From: Bugula neritina
Taxonomy: Eukaryota > Bryozoa > Gymnolaemata > Cheilostomatida > Bugulidae
Assembly (NCBI GenBank): GCA_964035545.1
Contig: OZ037769.1
Span: forward strand, 15,366,633 to 15,430,632
Length of the DNA: 64,000 nucleotides
Reading direction: 5' to 3'
Below, one piece after another: positions 45,463 to 58,400 of this stretch (position 1 is the stretch's first letter; every line of letters starts with the position of its first letter). The notes under the pieces were generated by a model. The model made no database searches and was not told where the DNA came from. It saw only the letters and a program-made list of their open reading frames with translations. Position numbers and translations under genes: made by a program.

Positions 45463-46458
45463 CTAGCTCTGTGTATCGTCTGATTCACTAAGTGGCGGGG
45501 TCGGAGGTAAATTGTCCGTTTCAGCGTTAGACGCGAGTGGCGTGGTCTCAGTGACGGCGCCGTTGTGTGGGTAAGCCGGAGGTTTAGACGTCTGCTGCAT
45601 CAACGGCTCGGTCTCTGCCGGCTGCGACTTGTTGATAGTCTGTAGCTCTCCTTCCATCACCACAGGGACGCCTGCTTCTATGTAGGTGCCGTTGCTCTTG
45701 CTCACATTACGGCTGTCTTGCCTTCTGTGACGTATGCAGACGACAGCCACCACAATAACTATAATAACTACAACTATGACTACTGTGAGAGGAATAATAA
45801 CGTACAACACGGTGTTATCTTGACTAACCGATCCGCCTGGAACGGGAGCCGTAACTTCCCACTTGTCTTGAGCTGGCTCAATCACGTCGATACATGCCTT
45901 TTGAGGAGTAAAAGAAGCTTCCAGAAGCTTATAAGGCGCACATTTTGCTGCAAAGTCTGTTTTTATATTGCCTTCTGCATCAAAGAGTTTATTTTTGTAA
46001 CCTTGTACGCCGACGCAGCCTGTCTGAGTACGCTCGTCCATTTGAGAGTCGTACAACCCAAATGCCACCACCACCGAACCAGAGGAGATTTTACTGATCT
46101 TCACTTGAGTCGTACCTGATTCATCAAACAGACCCTTCACCTTGCTGTACATGCTAACTTGAGATTTGACATCATTGGCAAACTGTGAGAAATTCTCATC
46201 AAAGGTTAGAGTAAAGAGATTGTTTATACTGTCAGTGTTAGATGAGAGAGCGACCTGTACTTCGATAGGGAAGTTTGCCGTCTTCCCGTTAGAGTCTGTA
46301 GCCACAAGGCTGTATTGAAACTTTCTACGACTGGTGATGCCCCATGGAAGGCCCATAATGGTGCCTGTTTGCTTGTGGAGGTAGATCCAGTTAGCTGAGT
46401 TCAGCTCCACTCCGTCTGTGAGCAGCTCCAGCTTCATGAACTGCAGGTTTATGTCCTC
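45463..46458 (-). other. Dystroglycan C-terminal exon (CADG 3 end, SEA-like domain, membrane segment, tail)
   Basis: One exon encodes residues 1100-1430. WIYLHKQTGTIMGLPWG ends CADG 3. KISSGSVVVAF matches the SEA autoproteolysis motif (cut between Gly and Ser in vertebrates). Cys1247, Cys1272 and Cys1288 may form disulfides. The membrane anchor is followed by RHRRQ. Confidence 0.92.
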
Positions 46459-49400
46459 CTGTAAGGGACATGACAATATGACTGCTGTGAGACGCAAGAA
46501 ATTAACTAGCAGTACAGAATGTTCTAGAGAATAAATTTTGCCTTAAATTATAAATATTATTGAAAGTTTGGTAATAATTTATAATATAAATTAAATTATT
46601 ATTTTGTGATTGGCCTTTTCTGACAAAACGTTACAGAATAAGCTTCAAACACCATCAAACTGGCAGCCCTCAACAGTTGATCATATTGACTGAAGCTGGC
46701 TGATGAAGACTCATAAATCTTAGCTACTCCATGACTCATATTCAGTTCTAACAAACACACACAGCAGTGCCAACACTCACCTGGTCTTCAAACAGGTTTA
46801 CCGGGACTTCCACTTTGAACAACTCTCCTTCCACAGCCACCAGCTGAGACATAAAAGGGTCAATGACAGATATGTCGGTGGTTTTAATCGGAGAAGAATT
46901 CTCACAGGGAAGTTTTGGAAAACTGCGCACGTAGAGGATGTCTAGTTTAGAGATAGTCTTATAGATGAGCAGCTGCAAGTCCTTCAGTTGCCGAAGTGTC
47001 TTGAGATCCTTACTGCAAGCATACAAAGTGTGTGAGACTCGGCGAGAATGAGTGAGACTTGGGGAAAATGAGTGAGACTTGAGGAAAATGAGTGAGGCTT
47101 GGAGAGAATGAGTGAGACTTGGCGAGAATGTGTGAGACTCGTGGAGAATGTGTGAGACTCTCTAAGAATGAGTGAGACTTGGGGAAAATGAGTGAGGCTT
47201 GGAGAGAATGAGTGAGACTTGGCGAGAATGTGTGAGACTCGTGGAGAATGTGTGAGACTCAGAGAGAAGAGTAGTAGAAGGGATTTGCAAGAGGCAAAAG
47301 TTCAAAATATCTCAATTGGAAAAAGAGGAGGTTCTGCCATTTCAAACTGATGGGTTGAATAATTGCACGTCGTCATTTACTTAAAGATGCAAAATAATGG
47401 TAAAAGTGTTAATTATAATAATATATTCTAAACACTTGGCAACTAAATATTATATCTTTATGGAAATAATTTGAATATTCTGACAAAGTATTTCAGAATG
47501 TAATTAAAAACAAGTGGAGGGTTGGCCTGGGAGAATAAGCCGGTTTCTAACTTTTCCGTAAAACACCGTGTCTGTCGAGATTTAATTATTAATTTATCTT
47601 CTTGTTGCAAATTAAAATTCAATAATACGCCTGCTTAGTGTCTAACAGAATGGAATTAAAGAGAAATATTCTTGTATCAGTCTGTATTAACTTCTAGTGT
47701 TTCTCTGTTAGACTTGAACCCAGCCAAAACTTGAAGAGACAAGAACTAACATAAAGCTTAAAACAGACTAAACAAGATGCACCGAAAACAAATCCGTTCT
47801 CTTTTAAATGCATTTTAAACTTGAACTAATCAAATATAATTCTAAATTTTCGAAGTTGATAACCAAACCCTGGACTCTCTAAGGGTTTGTCAGAGATTAG
47901 ATTATGGATTAATGCAGCTTTACAGAAAAACAATTTTGGTGGTGATGTCATACATAATCGCGAGAATCCTGTTATACTCCAGTACAAACTGCCAGGTGCA
48001 CAAGAGAACCAACATACGTACCTGTTGACGTCAGTTGGACATAGAGATGCCGAGTGACCAGCTGGCGGGGATACCGAGAACTTGACGGTAGCCTTGTCGG
48101 AGTACTCCACGCCATCCACCGTAATCTGTCTGTCCTCTGAGCCTATCAGCAGGGGGTTGAGGGTGTACACCAGATCCAGCATCTGGCGGGCTGAGCCGCT
48201 GAAGGGGGCGGCCACGGCCATGGCGTATAACTGTAATTATTATACAGCATATTTAGTAGAAATTTTATGCTCTCTTTGTTAGGAGATTAAAAGTTTATTA
48301 GAATCAGTATTAGCATTAAGAGTGCTCAACAAGGGAACATAACTTCCTATATTCTATAAGACTTGTGGTCAGACAGTTGAGAGAGTTAAATAGTTTCTTA
48401 GCGTCCTGAAAAACAATTTGTTAGGGTGTTCAAATTAGCATGGTCTTTAAAACTCAATTCCAATAGACATAAACCCCAAACGAGTTGAACACAATAACCA
48501 ACTGTTTACCAATGTTGTGACTCAATACCATTAGCCCTCCAAATGGCTACATGGGTATTGCACCTATACCCTCTCAATAGTTACCTGAGTTACTTTAGTA
48601 GTACTTTTCGGGCTCACTGCTAAGGTGAGGTGTACAGTAGTCATAAGGCCATGAGAGTTCATTGCGACAAGGAGGTATTTACTCGTTCCAACATTGACAT
48701 CAAGTGGCAAAGCTAAGAGCTCATTGTTAATCTTGTCGAATGAGAGCCAGGAACCTTTACCATCATCCACATCTCGGTCTGTGCTGAAGTCTCGAACTGA
48801 GAATTTTAGTATTTCATTGTTCTGTAAAATATTTACAATAAATATTCAGTCATTGTTTAATCATGTTTATTATATATCAACAATTATCATAAAATGAAGT
48901 GAGGATAAGTTCTCCGAAATACAGAGACATTTCTTAACTGGTTCTGTTCTAACGACTCATCAGTAAGTCACTTTGACTCAGTGTGAGTCAATTATCACAT
49001 CGATTCTGATCAACTAGTGAAGGTGAGTCACTGTGATCAACAATCACTAAGTGTTAAAACTTACTTAATACCAAGACATGATGGAATAAGCTCCAATTAC
49101 AATAAGACCATAACATATGTTACACAGAACTAAATACTTTATAGTGTTGAAACCTTCTTTAAAGGTATGAGGAGTTAGGATTGACTCATTTGGTGTACAC
49201 ATGTATAACTACAAAGTCAAACAGTAAACAAACTACTCAATGCTTAAGAATGATGAATGAGTGAGTAGTTGGTGGGAATACATGATTAGGGACTTAATCT
49301 AACTCTATGTCACCTTTATCTATTTGGCTTGTTGATAATATTTACCTAAACACTTGTGTATTGTTACCCTGCTGTAGCCAGCCATCACCTAACTACTTTC

Positions 49401-52400
49401 CCTTCTACACCATCCTACAATCTTACTTTTATAGAACTTATTGTTAGCCTTTTTTTTAGCATTTCATTGACTGTTTTTCAGCATCTTCATTTTTTAAATT
49501 ATTAGTAATAATTGCTACCGTTTTTTGGTTACAAAACTTCTACAAGTAGGAAAATAATGTACTGGTATCTGTAAAAGACCTGGTCACTGTATGAACTGTC
49601 AAATGCTACAATATCCATCATAATTCTAGCAATCATCTTTCTGGTTGACCTTAAGTTAGAGGTACAATCTACTTTGAAAGATTAGAGGTGGAAAACAATC
49701 AATTTGCTGTAGTCTCTCATTATTTGATGTGGGCAACCATTAAAGCTCCCTGGTACCAATATTTGAGAGAGATTAAAAGCCAGGTACCACCCTAATATTC
49801 TCTATGCGAGAGATAACTTGGTTGTTTCTACTGCAACTATTAATGTATACTTTTATCAAATTGATTAGCATTTGTGGAAGTCAAGAATCACTTGTCAACT
49901 GAACTTATTTATTAGCTGATTGGTGGAGGTAAATGTCAACAGGACTGAAGCACTACTAGCTCTCTCGAGAAATTCGGCTGAGGATTAGACTCTTAGAGTT
50001 ATACGTTGATAATCACAAACCAACAATCCCGACTGTGGCATATGAATTCCGTATATTGTACAAATCCTAACCCTGGTTTACGTAATCTGTGTAATTGTTG
50101 GTTCGGATTAGACATAAACATCAGGTAATGTGTGATGAAAAGAAGACAGTAATACTTATATATTATAATTAACTTATAATAAATTTCGGTTTGTGTTACT
50201 GAATAAGCCAAGTAAACATTTTACTTTAAAGAAAAAATGAAAAGCCAAATGCATTAGCAACTTCTTCAAAAAGGATATGGTATTCTGCATACATGTTTTA
50301 GCATGTAAACCAATTTAACATATGGACCATTTTAGCAAGTAGACTACATTAGAGACCATTTTAGAAACCAATTTAGTACAATATTAACTACTTTGCCAAA
50401 TGCACTCTCTCAACGGAAACTATTAGTGATGGTAAACAATATGAGATAATTAGAAATATGCTGCCTTAACTGCTGACACAGGAAGACATCGCTTACACCT
50501 GGTGTGAGAAGTGCTTCTTTTAACAGTTAGGGCAGATGCTCATTGCTGAGTCAAGAAGTGTTTTAGATCTACATCGCATTCACCCACCCACACAACTAAC
50601 GAACAGGTCTACTGCTCACTCTAAGGCTATCCTTCGTGTATGTTAGTATTTTACACTACTTTGACATTCGAATGCAAAATACTTTACCAAATAAAATAAA
50701 CCTAGCAGGAAATCTTTGGAATTGTCTTCTATTTAAATCAATCCTGGGAATACTTACAGGATCGCTGAAGAGATCAGTTGGCATCTGGTAGGTAAAGAGT
50801 TGGCCACTCGACATCTTCAGTCTCAAAGGAGTGGAGTAGTTGGGGTTGAGCAGAGGGGGTTTGGGCACCAGTGGCTTCGTCACTATGATCGGTGGTGGCG
50901 ATGGGAAAGGCTATAAACAGCGAAATAACAAGTCAGCACTTAAAAGCAGCACATTCTACGGCATCAGCTAGGAGTAGAAAAACTGGTTTACAACGCATAG
51001 TTAGCTCATTGCTTCAACATAGCACACAGTGGTACTGCAGGGTAACACTACATCTCAAACATAAAGTAGGTGATTGTCTCCACATGTTAGCTTTAGTGTC
51101 AAACAAAAGGAAGCAGAGGTTAGATGCTGTAGAGGTGACATGAATGTAACTGTCAGAGATAATCTAAGAGTTAGAGATATAGCCTGAGGACTCTACATTA
51201 TACACAGAGGAGAGAGTGAAGGAGATGAAATGCACCTTGTTCTAGAGAATATGAAGGATAAATATTTTTTATCAAGTTTTTCGGAAGTGTGACACTAATA
51301 AAAGATATCAGAGCCGTGATTAGATAACCAAACTCTTTCCAGTGTCTAGTACGGGTGGTCCCACTGCCACCCGTTAGACAGAGTGGGATCAGCGGCTAGA
51401 GAGATTGTACTTTCTATCTAATCTGTGACAGCCTTATATTAGCAGAACTGGTCTATAAATAGAATTCATATCTCTACTCTTGTTATAAGCATCTGAGAGA
51501 AAACAGATAGTCATGCCAATTCTACCAATATTCTTATGGCCTATGTACATAATGTGAAGGTCACACTAAGGGCAAGCTAATGTGATCAATAGTAATCGTA
51601 AATATTGTATGCATTCTGTAGGTTATTTGATAGGAAATTACTTTCTTAATAACATTCTATGAACTAACTTAAAATTTGTGCTAAAAGAAAAATAATTGTA
51701 GGCAGCATCTTGCAGGGAGTTGAAATTTATATTTTCTAAGTTACCTGACTTGAAAAACATTGTTAACTATTTTTTATAAAATTGAAGTTACCCCCCCCCC
51801 TGGAAAAAGGTGTAAACACTATTTGATGTTGAGTCAATTCTGTAACATATTCACCTGGAAGGAAAGTAAATTGCGAAAAGTAACTACAAAATATATTTCA
51901 GCTATTTCAAAGACTGCTGCCGAAGGACATCTGCTGCAGATGCACGCTGCCGGTTAGCTAACAGTGGGGGAAGTGCAGCTAACTATTCCATTGATGCAGT
52001 TCACATCATGTAACACGGCATTAATTAATACAATTTGTTAGAAGCTAAATTTATATGAGAAATAGTAACTTCCTGCCCCCAGCTGCTACCGTTAGACACA
52101 ACCTGCAGGCAGTGGCAGCAATTAGCTGCCAGATAAAAGCAAACTTGAGATTCAATCAATGTTTTAGTGTAGTGTACTGCGTTGCTGACTTAACTTCTAT
52201 TAATCAATACGATATGCTGCCTCGTAAGAAAACACGAGGACGTGAAATTTCAAGGAGCAATTTTAATGATGTCAAGTATTGATTGTCCACTCGTTAAGTT
52301 GAAATAATTTCATTTGGAAATATTCTGTGGTTCATTGAATTTAGGGGATTGTTTGAGGTCAAACTACCGATCTTTCTTATACACTGAAACCTGCAATGCA

Positions 52401-55400
52401 ACCTACACTATATAACCTACACTATATAACCTACACTATATAACCTACACTATATAACCTACACTATATAACCTACACTATATAACCTACACTATATAAC
52501 CTACACTATATAACCTACACTATATAACCTACACTATATAACCTACACTATATAACCTACACTATATAACCTACACTATATCTACACTATATAACCTACA
52601 CTATATCTACACTATATAACCTACACTATATCTACACTATATCTACACTATATAACCTACACTATATAACCTACACTATATAGCCTACACTATATAGCCT
52701 ACACTATATAACCTACACTATATCTACACTATATAGCCTACACTATATAACCTACACTATATAACCTACACTATATAACCTACACTATATCTACACTCAC
52801 TGTAATCAACACGGCAGCCCACACTGTAAGCCGCAGCTCTAAGCATTCCAATATTTGACAAAAGTAACCTAGTATATAATATATATCTAATTGCTTTAAA
52901 TATACTTGCACAATAATCAAGCAGTAAAAATTACAAGTTTTTGAGCTACTTTATTAAAAAATGAAAAACAAGTGTTCTAGCATTTGAAAATATATTTTAG
53001 CTAGTTTTTTTATGCCGGGAGATGAAATGAGATTACGGACAGCTAAATGTACTCCCCACATAGGACCTCTAAACACGATATACAAACTGGTTATTTTGCT
53101 TGAGCTGCGAATTAATTGTGGCATATTTTAGCATTGAAATGTGAACTTGTTTGGTCGCTGATATTTATGTTTATAGGTTAGTGTGTCTTATTCTATATCA
53201 TAATCGCTATATCGTGTAGCATGGAATTTGTCATAAACATGATACGATATACTACAAGTGTTTGCATACCACGTCTAAGGTATATACGCAAACTGTCTGT
53301 TTATCGTCAACATTTCATTGAGGGACCGGAATAAGTAAGTAGGAGTAGTAGTGTACACAACATATTAGCCACACTATCAAATACTGGACTGATAAGGGAC
53401 TTCTAACTACGCAGCTTCATCAGTCGAGTACGATACGAGTGTCGATACGAGTGTCGTACTCGAGAAGTGTATACTGATGAAATGATAGAAACGAGTGTTT
53501 GAATTGTCAACACAGTGCAATTAGTATAATGTTTCAGCAGCAATAAATGTGAATAATTTAACCATGTTCGAGTTATAAAAAATAGTTTTGAAGGTGGGAG
53601 AAGGGGGCCAGGGCCGATTCTATCTGCTACACACAGTTTATGGCAAGGATTTTTACAGGGTATCTGAACTGTTCTATTAATAATTTAGTATAGACAAAAT
53701 ATAATCAATGAATGGACACATTGAAAACTGAGTAGTTAAACACTTGTCATCATATTTTCAAGCTTATGGCAACAAAAGATAAATTACAGATAGAAAAGTT
53801 CAAAAATATCTCTCAAAACTGTTTTCTAATTTATATAACTAACATGAACCTAAATTTGTGAGATTTTGAAGAGGCAATCTGTCTGCTATATTTAGTAGTA
53901 ATACCTGAGTACAGATTGTACACAGTGAAGATGCAACTTTATTGTCAACACAACCTCTGTTGAGAGCTTGCAATGAGGTCTACAGAGAGGGGCGTGGTTA
54001 CGTGGAATAGATTCAGACTAGAAGTTAAAGGGATGATCTACAGGTAAGTTAAAAGCGTGAGTAGACAGTGCAGTAGGCAAATAACTCAAAAACACGCACA
54101 ACTGAATGATAGCAGACTGGTGTATGAAATTATATGAGGTCTACAATGGCTTGCACTGAGAACTTATCAGGAAGTTTGTTTACTGAGTCAGACATCATTT
54201 GGTGATTGGTTCAGACACAACAGTCCAGGGCAATCAGAAAAATCCAATCAGTAATTAAGTACTAGTTGAAGTCAAATGATTAATTAGTTAATTAGCTTAC
54301 GGATTAAATGAATTCATCTACTGATGTGGCATTTTTAAGTATTATGCTTGAAAAAGAAGGAAAAATGCTATTATATCTGCCAGCAGGAGAAAAATTTTTA
54401 CCATAGAATTTAGATTGGGCAGAGAATTTGATAAGCTACGAGATGTTAAAAGTTAGGCGTAAATACTATTGAAGAGGTCAATGAGTAATAGAGGTGTGTG
54501 ATCACACAAACATAGACATACACTTTGTTGTGTTGATCTGAAGTTACACCATTGCTTACAACAAGTAAAACACAACTAAATCATGCGTATGCTGCAGACG
54601 ACGTATTGTTGCAGACGTAAGTTGCAGTTAAATGACTCACAGTGAATCAGTGACTCATCATTCAGTCATTGACTAATTAACTGGCAATAGATCAGTTACT
54701 AGTCAATAGATAAATAAGTCAATGACTAATAGACTGACTGAGTCAGTGACTGACTAAATTACTGACTGAATGACTGAGTCAGTGAGTCTGTGACTGACTA
54801 ATTTACTGACTGACTAATTTACTGACTGAATGATTGAGTCAGTGAGTCTGTGACTGACTAATTTACTGACTCATTAACTCAATGAGTCAAAAGTGCAAGC
54901 GATGTTTATATTAAGACAAAACAACATGTGAATGTCTATGCAGAGACCATACTTAGCAAACCATGATCAACGACAAGTACACAAGTATACTTGTCGTGGC
55001 TGCAACTCCTATATAAAGAAATGGAAAACAGAATAAAGTATAACAACTGAAACAATGCCATCTTATGCAATACCCACAGTACAAGATCATATTGAGAAAA
55101 AACACATGTAAGAAACAGTTGTTAGTATTGGAATGGGGGGGTTTACAATCTAAATATTGGAGAACTGAATGTAGGGAGTAAAAACAGTTCATATGCATAT
55201 CTAAACACCAAAAGTTAAAAGAGGCACAGTCCTTAGTAAATTAATATGTTTATTCTGAAAACAAGAAAAATAACTTTAACATAACGTATTGTCAAAGTTT
55301 TGGCGTTATTTCACCCACATTCATGTCCAACTTAATTAACTACTAATTAGAGCTTTGACAATCTCTTTTATTGATACATAATTGTCTTACCTTGGTAGTT

Positions 55401-58400
55401 GCAGCCGATGGTGAAGTCATGGTTTGATTACCAGGAGATTCAGTGGTGGAGTGAGTCTTTGGTGTGCTGGAGGAGTTGAGTGGTGGTAAAGGAGTGGATG
55501 TAGTCGTGGGTGGAGGTGGAGGGGGTGTTGGTGGAGGAGTTATGAATGTGGATAAAGTAGAACCAGATGGTGTGGTAGATCGAACAGATCGAGAATTAGA
55601 AGTAATATTAGGGCTGACTTGAGGCAGCAGAGTTGTAATGACTGTAGAGTTGCCAGCACCAGTGGTAGAGGTAGCTGGAGTAGTTGTTGTGGGTACAGGT
55701 GTTGTAGTTGTAGGTACAGGTGTTGTAGTTGTAGGTACAGGTGTTGTAGTTGTAGGTACAGGTGTTGTAGTTGTGGGTGCAAGTGTTGTAGTTATGTTTG
55801 TGGGAGTAGTTGTGGGTGCAAGTGTTGTAGTTGTGGGTACAGGTGTTGCAGTTGTAGGTGCAGGTGTTGTAGTTATGTTTGTGGGAGTAGTTGTGGGTGC
55901 AAGTGTTGTAGTTGTAGGTACAGGTGTTGTAGTTGTAGGTACAGGTGTTGTAGTTGTGGGTGCAAGTGTTGTAGTTGTGGGTACAGGTGTTGTAGTTGTA
56001 GGTACAGGTGTTGTAGTTGTAGGTACAGGTGTTGTAGTTGTAGGTACAGGTGTTGTAGTTGTGGGTGCAAGTGTTGTAGTTGTGGGTACAGGTGTTGTAG
56101 TTGTAGGTACAGGTGTTGTAATTGTGGGTACAAGTGTTGTAGTTGTGGTTGTAGTTGTGGGTGCAAGTGTTGTAGTTATGTTTGTGGTTGTAGTTGTGGG
56201 TACAGGTGTTGTAGTTGTGAGCACAGATGTTGTAGCTGTAGGTACAGGTGTTGTAGTTGTGGGTACAGATGTTGTAGCTGTAGATAAAGGTGTTGTAGTT
56301 GTGGGTACAGGTGTTGTAGTTGTGGGTACAGGTGTTGTAGTTGTGGGTACAGGTGTTGTAGTTGTGGGTGCAAGTGTTGTAGTTGTAGGTGCAAGTGTTG
56401 TAGTTGTAGGTACAGATGTTGTAGCTGTAGGTAAAGGTGTTGTAGTTGTGGGTACAGGTGTTGTAGTTGTGGGTACAGGTGTTGTAGTGGTAGGTGCAGG
56501 TGTTGTAGTTGTGGGTACAGGTGTTGTAGTTGTGGGTACAGGTGTTGTAGTTGTGGGTGCAAGTGTTGTAGTTGTAGGTGCAGGTGTTGTAGTTGTAGGT
56601 ACAGGTGTTGTAGTTGTGGGTGCAGGTGTTGTAGTTGTAGGTACAGGTGTTGTAGTTGTAGGTGCAGGTGTTGTAGTTGTGGGTACAGGTGTTGTAGTTG
56701 TAGGTACAGGTGTCGTAGTTGTGGTTGTAGTTGTAGGTACAGGTGTTGTAGTTGTGGGTACAGGTGTTGTAGTTGTGGGTACAGGTGTTGTAGTTGTGGG
56801 TGCAAGTGTTGTAGTTGTGGGTGCAAGTGTTGTAGTTGTGGTTGTAGTTGATGTGGTTGTAGTTGTGGGTGCAGGTGTTGTAGTTGTGGGTGCAAGTGTT
56901 GTAGTTGTGGTTGTAGTTGATGTGGTTGTAGTTGTGGGTGTAGGTGTTGTAGTGGTTGTAGTTGTAGGTGGAGAACTACTTTCCTTAGGTTTCACAGTAG
57001 TCGTCACTTCTGATGAGGGCACAACCCTGAAACAAAAGCCGGCAGCTCAGGGTAAAGACAGAGTGGAAAGCTGTTAACTCTGGCACACACTGGCACACAC
57101 CACAACATTCCTAAATGCCTAGAGCTATGGGAAACTGAATTGACTTTTTGACTGAAAAGTGTGAAAGTATAAAAATTTCAAAGCTACAAAAATTTTATAA
57201 CTGACTTCCAACATATGGATAATAAATAATTTTGATTTTTAGTTATGAAAGTTTTACTGTTTTTTGCACATTACCCCGACTTGACACCAAATATCCCTGA
57301 TTAATGGAGAACCAGGCAAGTCGAGTTATTTCTTCCAGACAACATAAATAACGTTGCCATATGAAAGCAGGCAGTAAAACTCAAGTGACAGATTTGGCTC
57401 TATTTGACTGCACACCAAAGCCGGCTCTTTTTAAGCAGCTAGTAACATGTGCCAAGATCAGTTTTCTTATTTCAGGAAAATAATTTTTTAAAATGTTTCC
57501 CTGTTGAGTAATTTTATTTAAGTGATTTATCAATTTGAATATGTTACCTTGTATATCGAGCAAAATTATTGAAAATTTTGTGATTTTTTTTTTTTAAGTA
57601 TAGTTATACTAGTATATGCCGGTTTATTAGAACCCATTCTTTCATCACTAAGAATTTGCTAATCAGAGTTACTAACCACTTTTTCTGATGCCAATAAAAA
57701 TGAAAATGGGACATAAATTTGATTTTCCCCCTTTTTTTCCTTAATTATACGCTAGATCGCTAGACTATTGTGGAGGTGGGACCTAACCAGTCACGATGCT
57801 GGATTAGTCAATGAATCTGTCACAAATTATCTAATATTTCTTCCTACTTCCTTTAACACACAATTCTCAATTTCTCAAACACCCGTCTTCTCAAGAGCAA
57901 CCACTAAAACTGGTGTAGGGAGATTCAACATAGCGCAACCAAAAGAGTTACATAAAAGTTTAAGTACAAAGTTACTGCTTTTGGGTCATTTTACTTAATT
58001 TAGCACACATTGGAAATCTCCAGTTTTCAGCTATTTTTCACAATTTAGCTGCTAATGAACATGGGTTTTTGTCCAAAACTAGCAAAATATCAATAAATAC
58101 ACCTAAATAATCAAGGTTCTTTTTCATTTTTGCTTGATTTCCCATGTTTTTCCTAATTATTCAGCTACTTTTGATTGTGGACTGTAACGACACACTTTGT
58201 GATTCAAAGATATTTTCAATTATTTACGCTCCGCTGTAAGTGTAAGTGAACAACTTACGTGGAAGATATTTGGGTAGAGGTCTGGGTGGGTGTACCTACA
58301 AATATAACCCATGTATATATCAGATAATATTTTGCATGTATGCAGCTGTATGTACAGCTTAGACTATATAATTATACTATAGAGTATAGAGTATATGAAC

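Larger units (their letters stand above)
50911..55390 (-). other. Dystroglycan intron 4
   Basis: A 4.5-kb intron containing two tandem repeats (52393-52797 and about 54640-54900) and a C10 run near 51790. I see no exon that fits the frame; exons on both sides are phase 0. Confidence 0.8.

Noticed and set aside
55638-57077. 479-codon plus-strand Val/Gly repeat frame and a 222-codon Cys-rich frame
   Set aside because: They are antisense to the dystroglycan mucin exon, whose frame, splice sites and homology are clear. Open only because the 21-bp repeat lacks stops.
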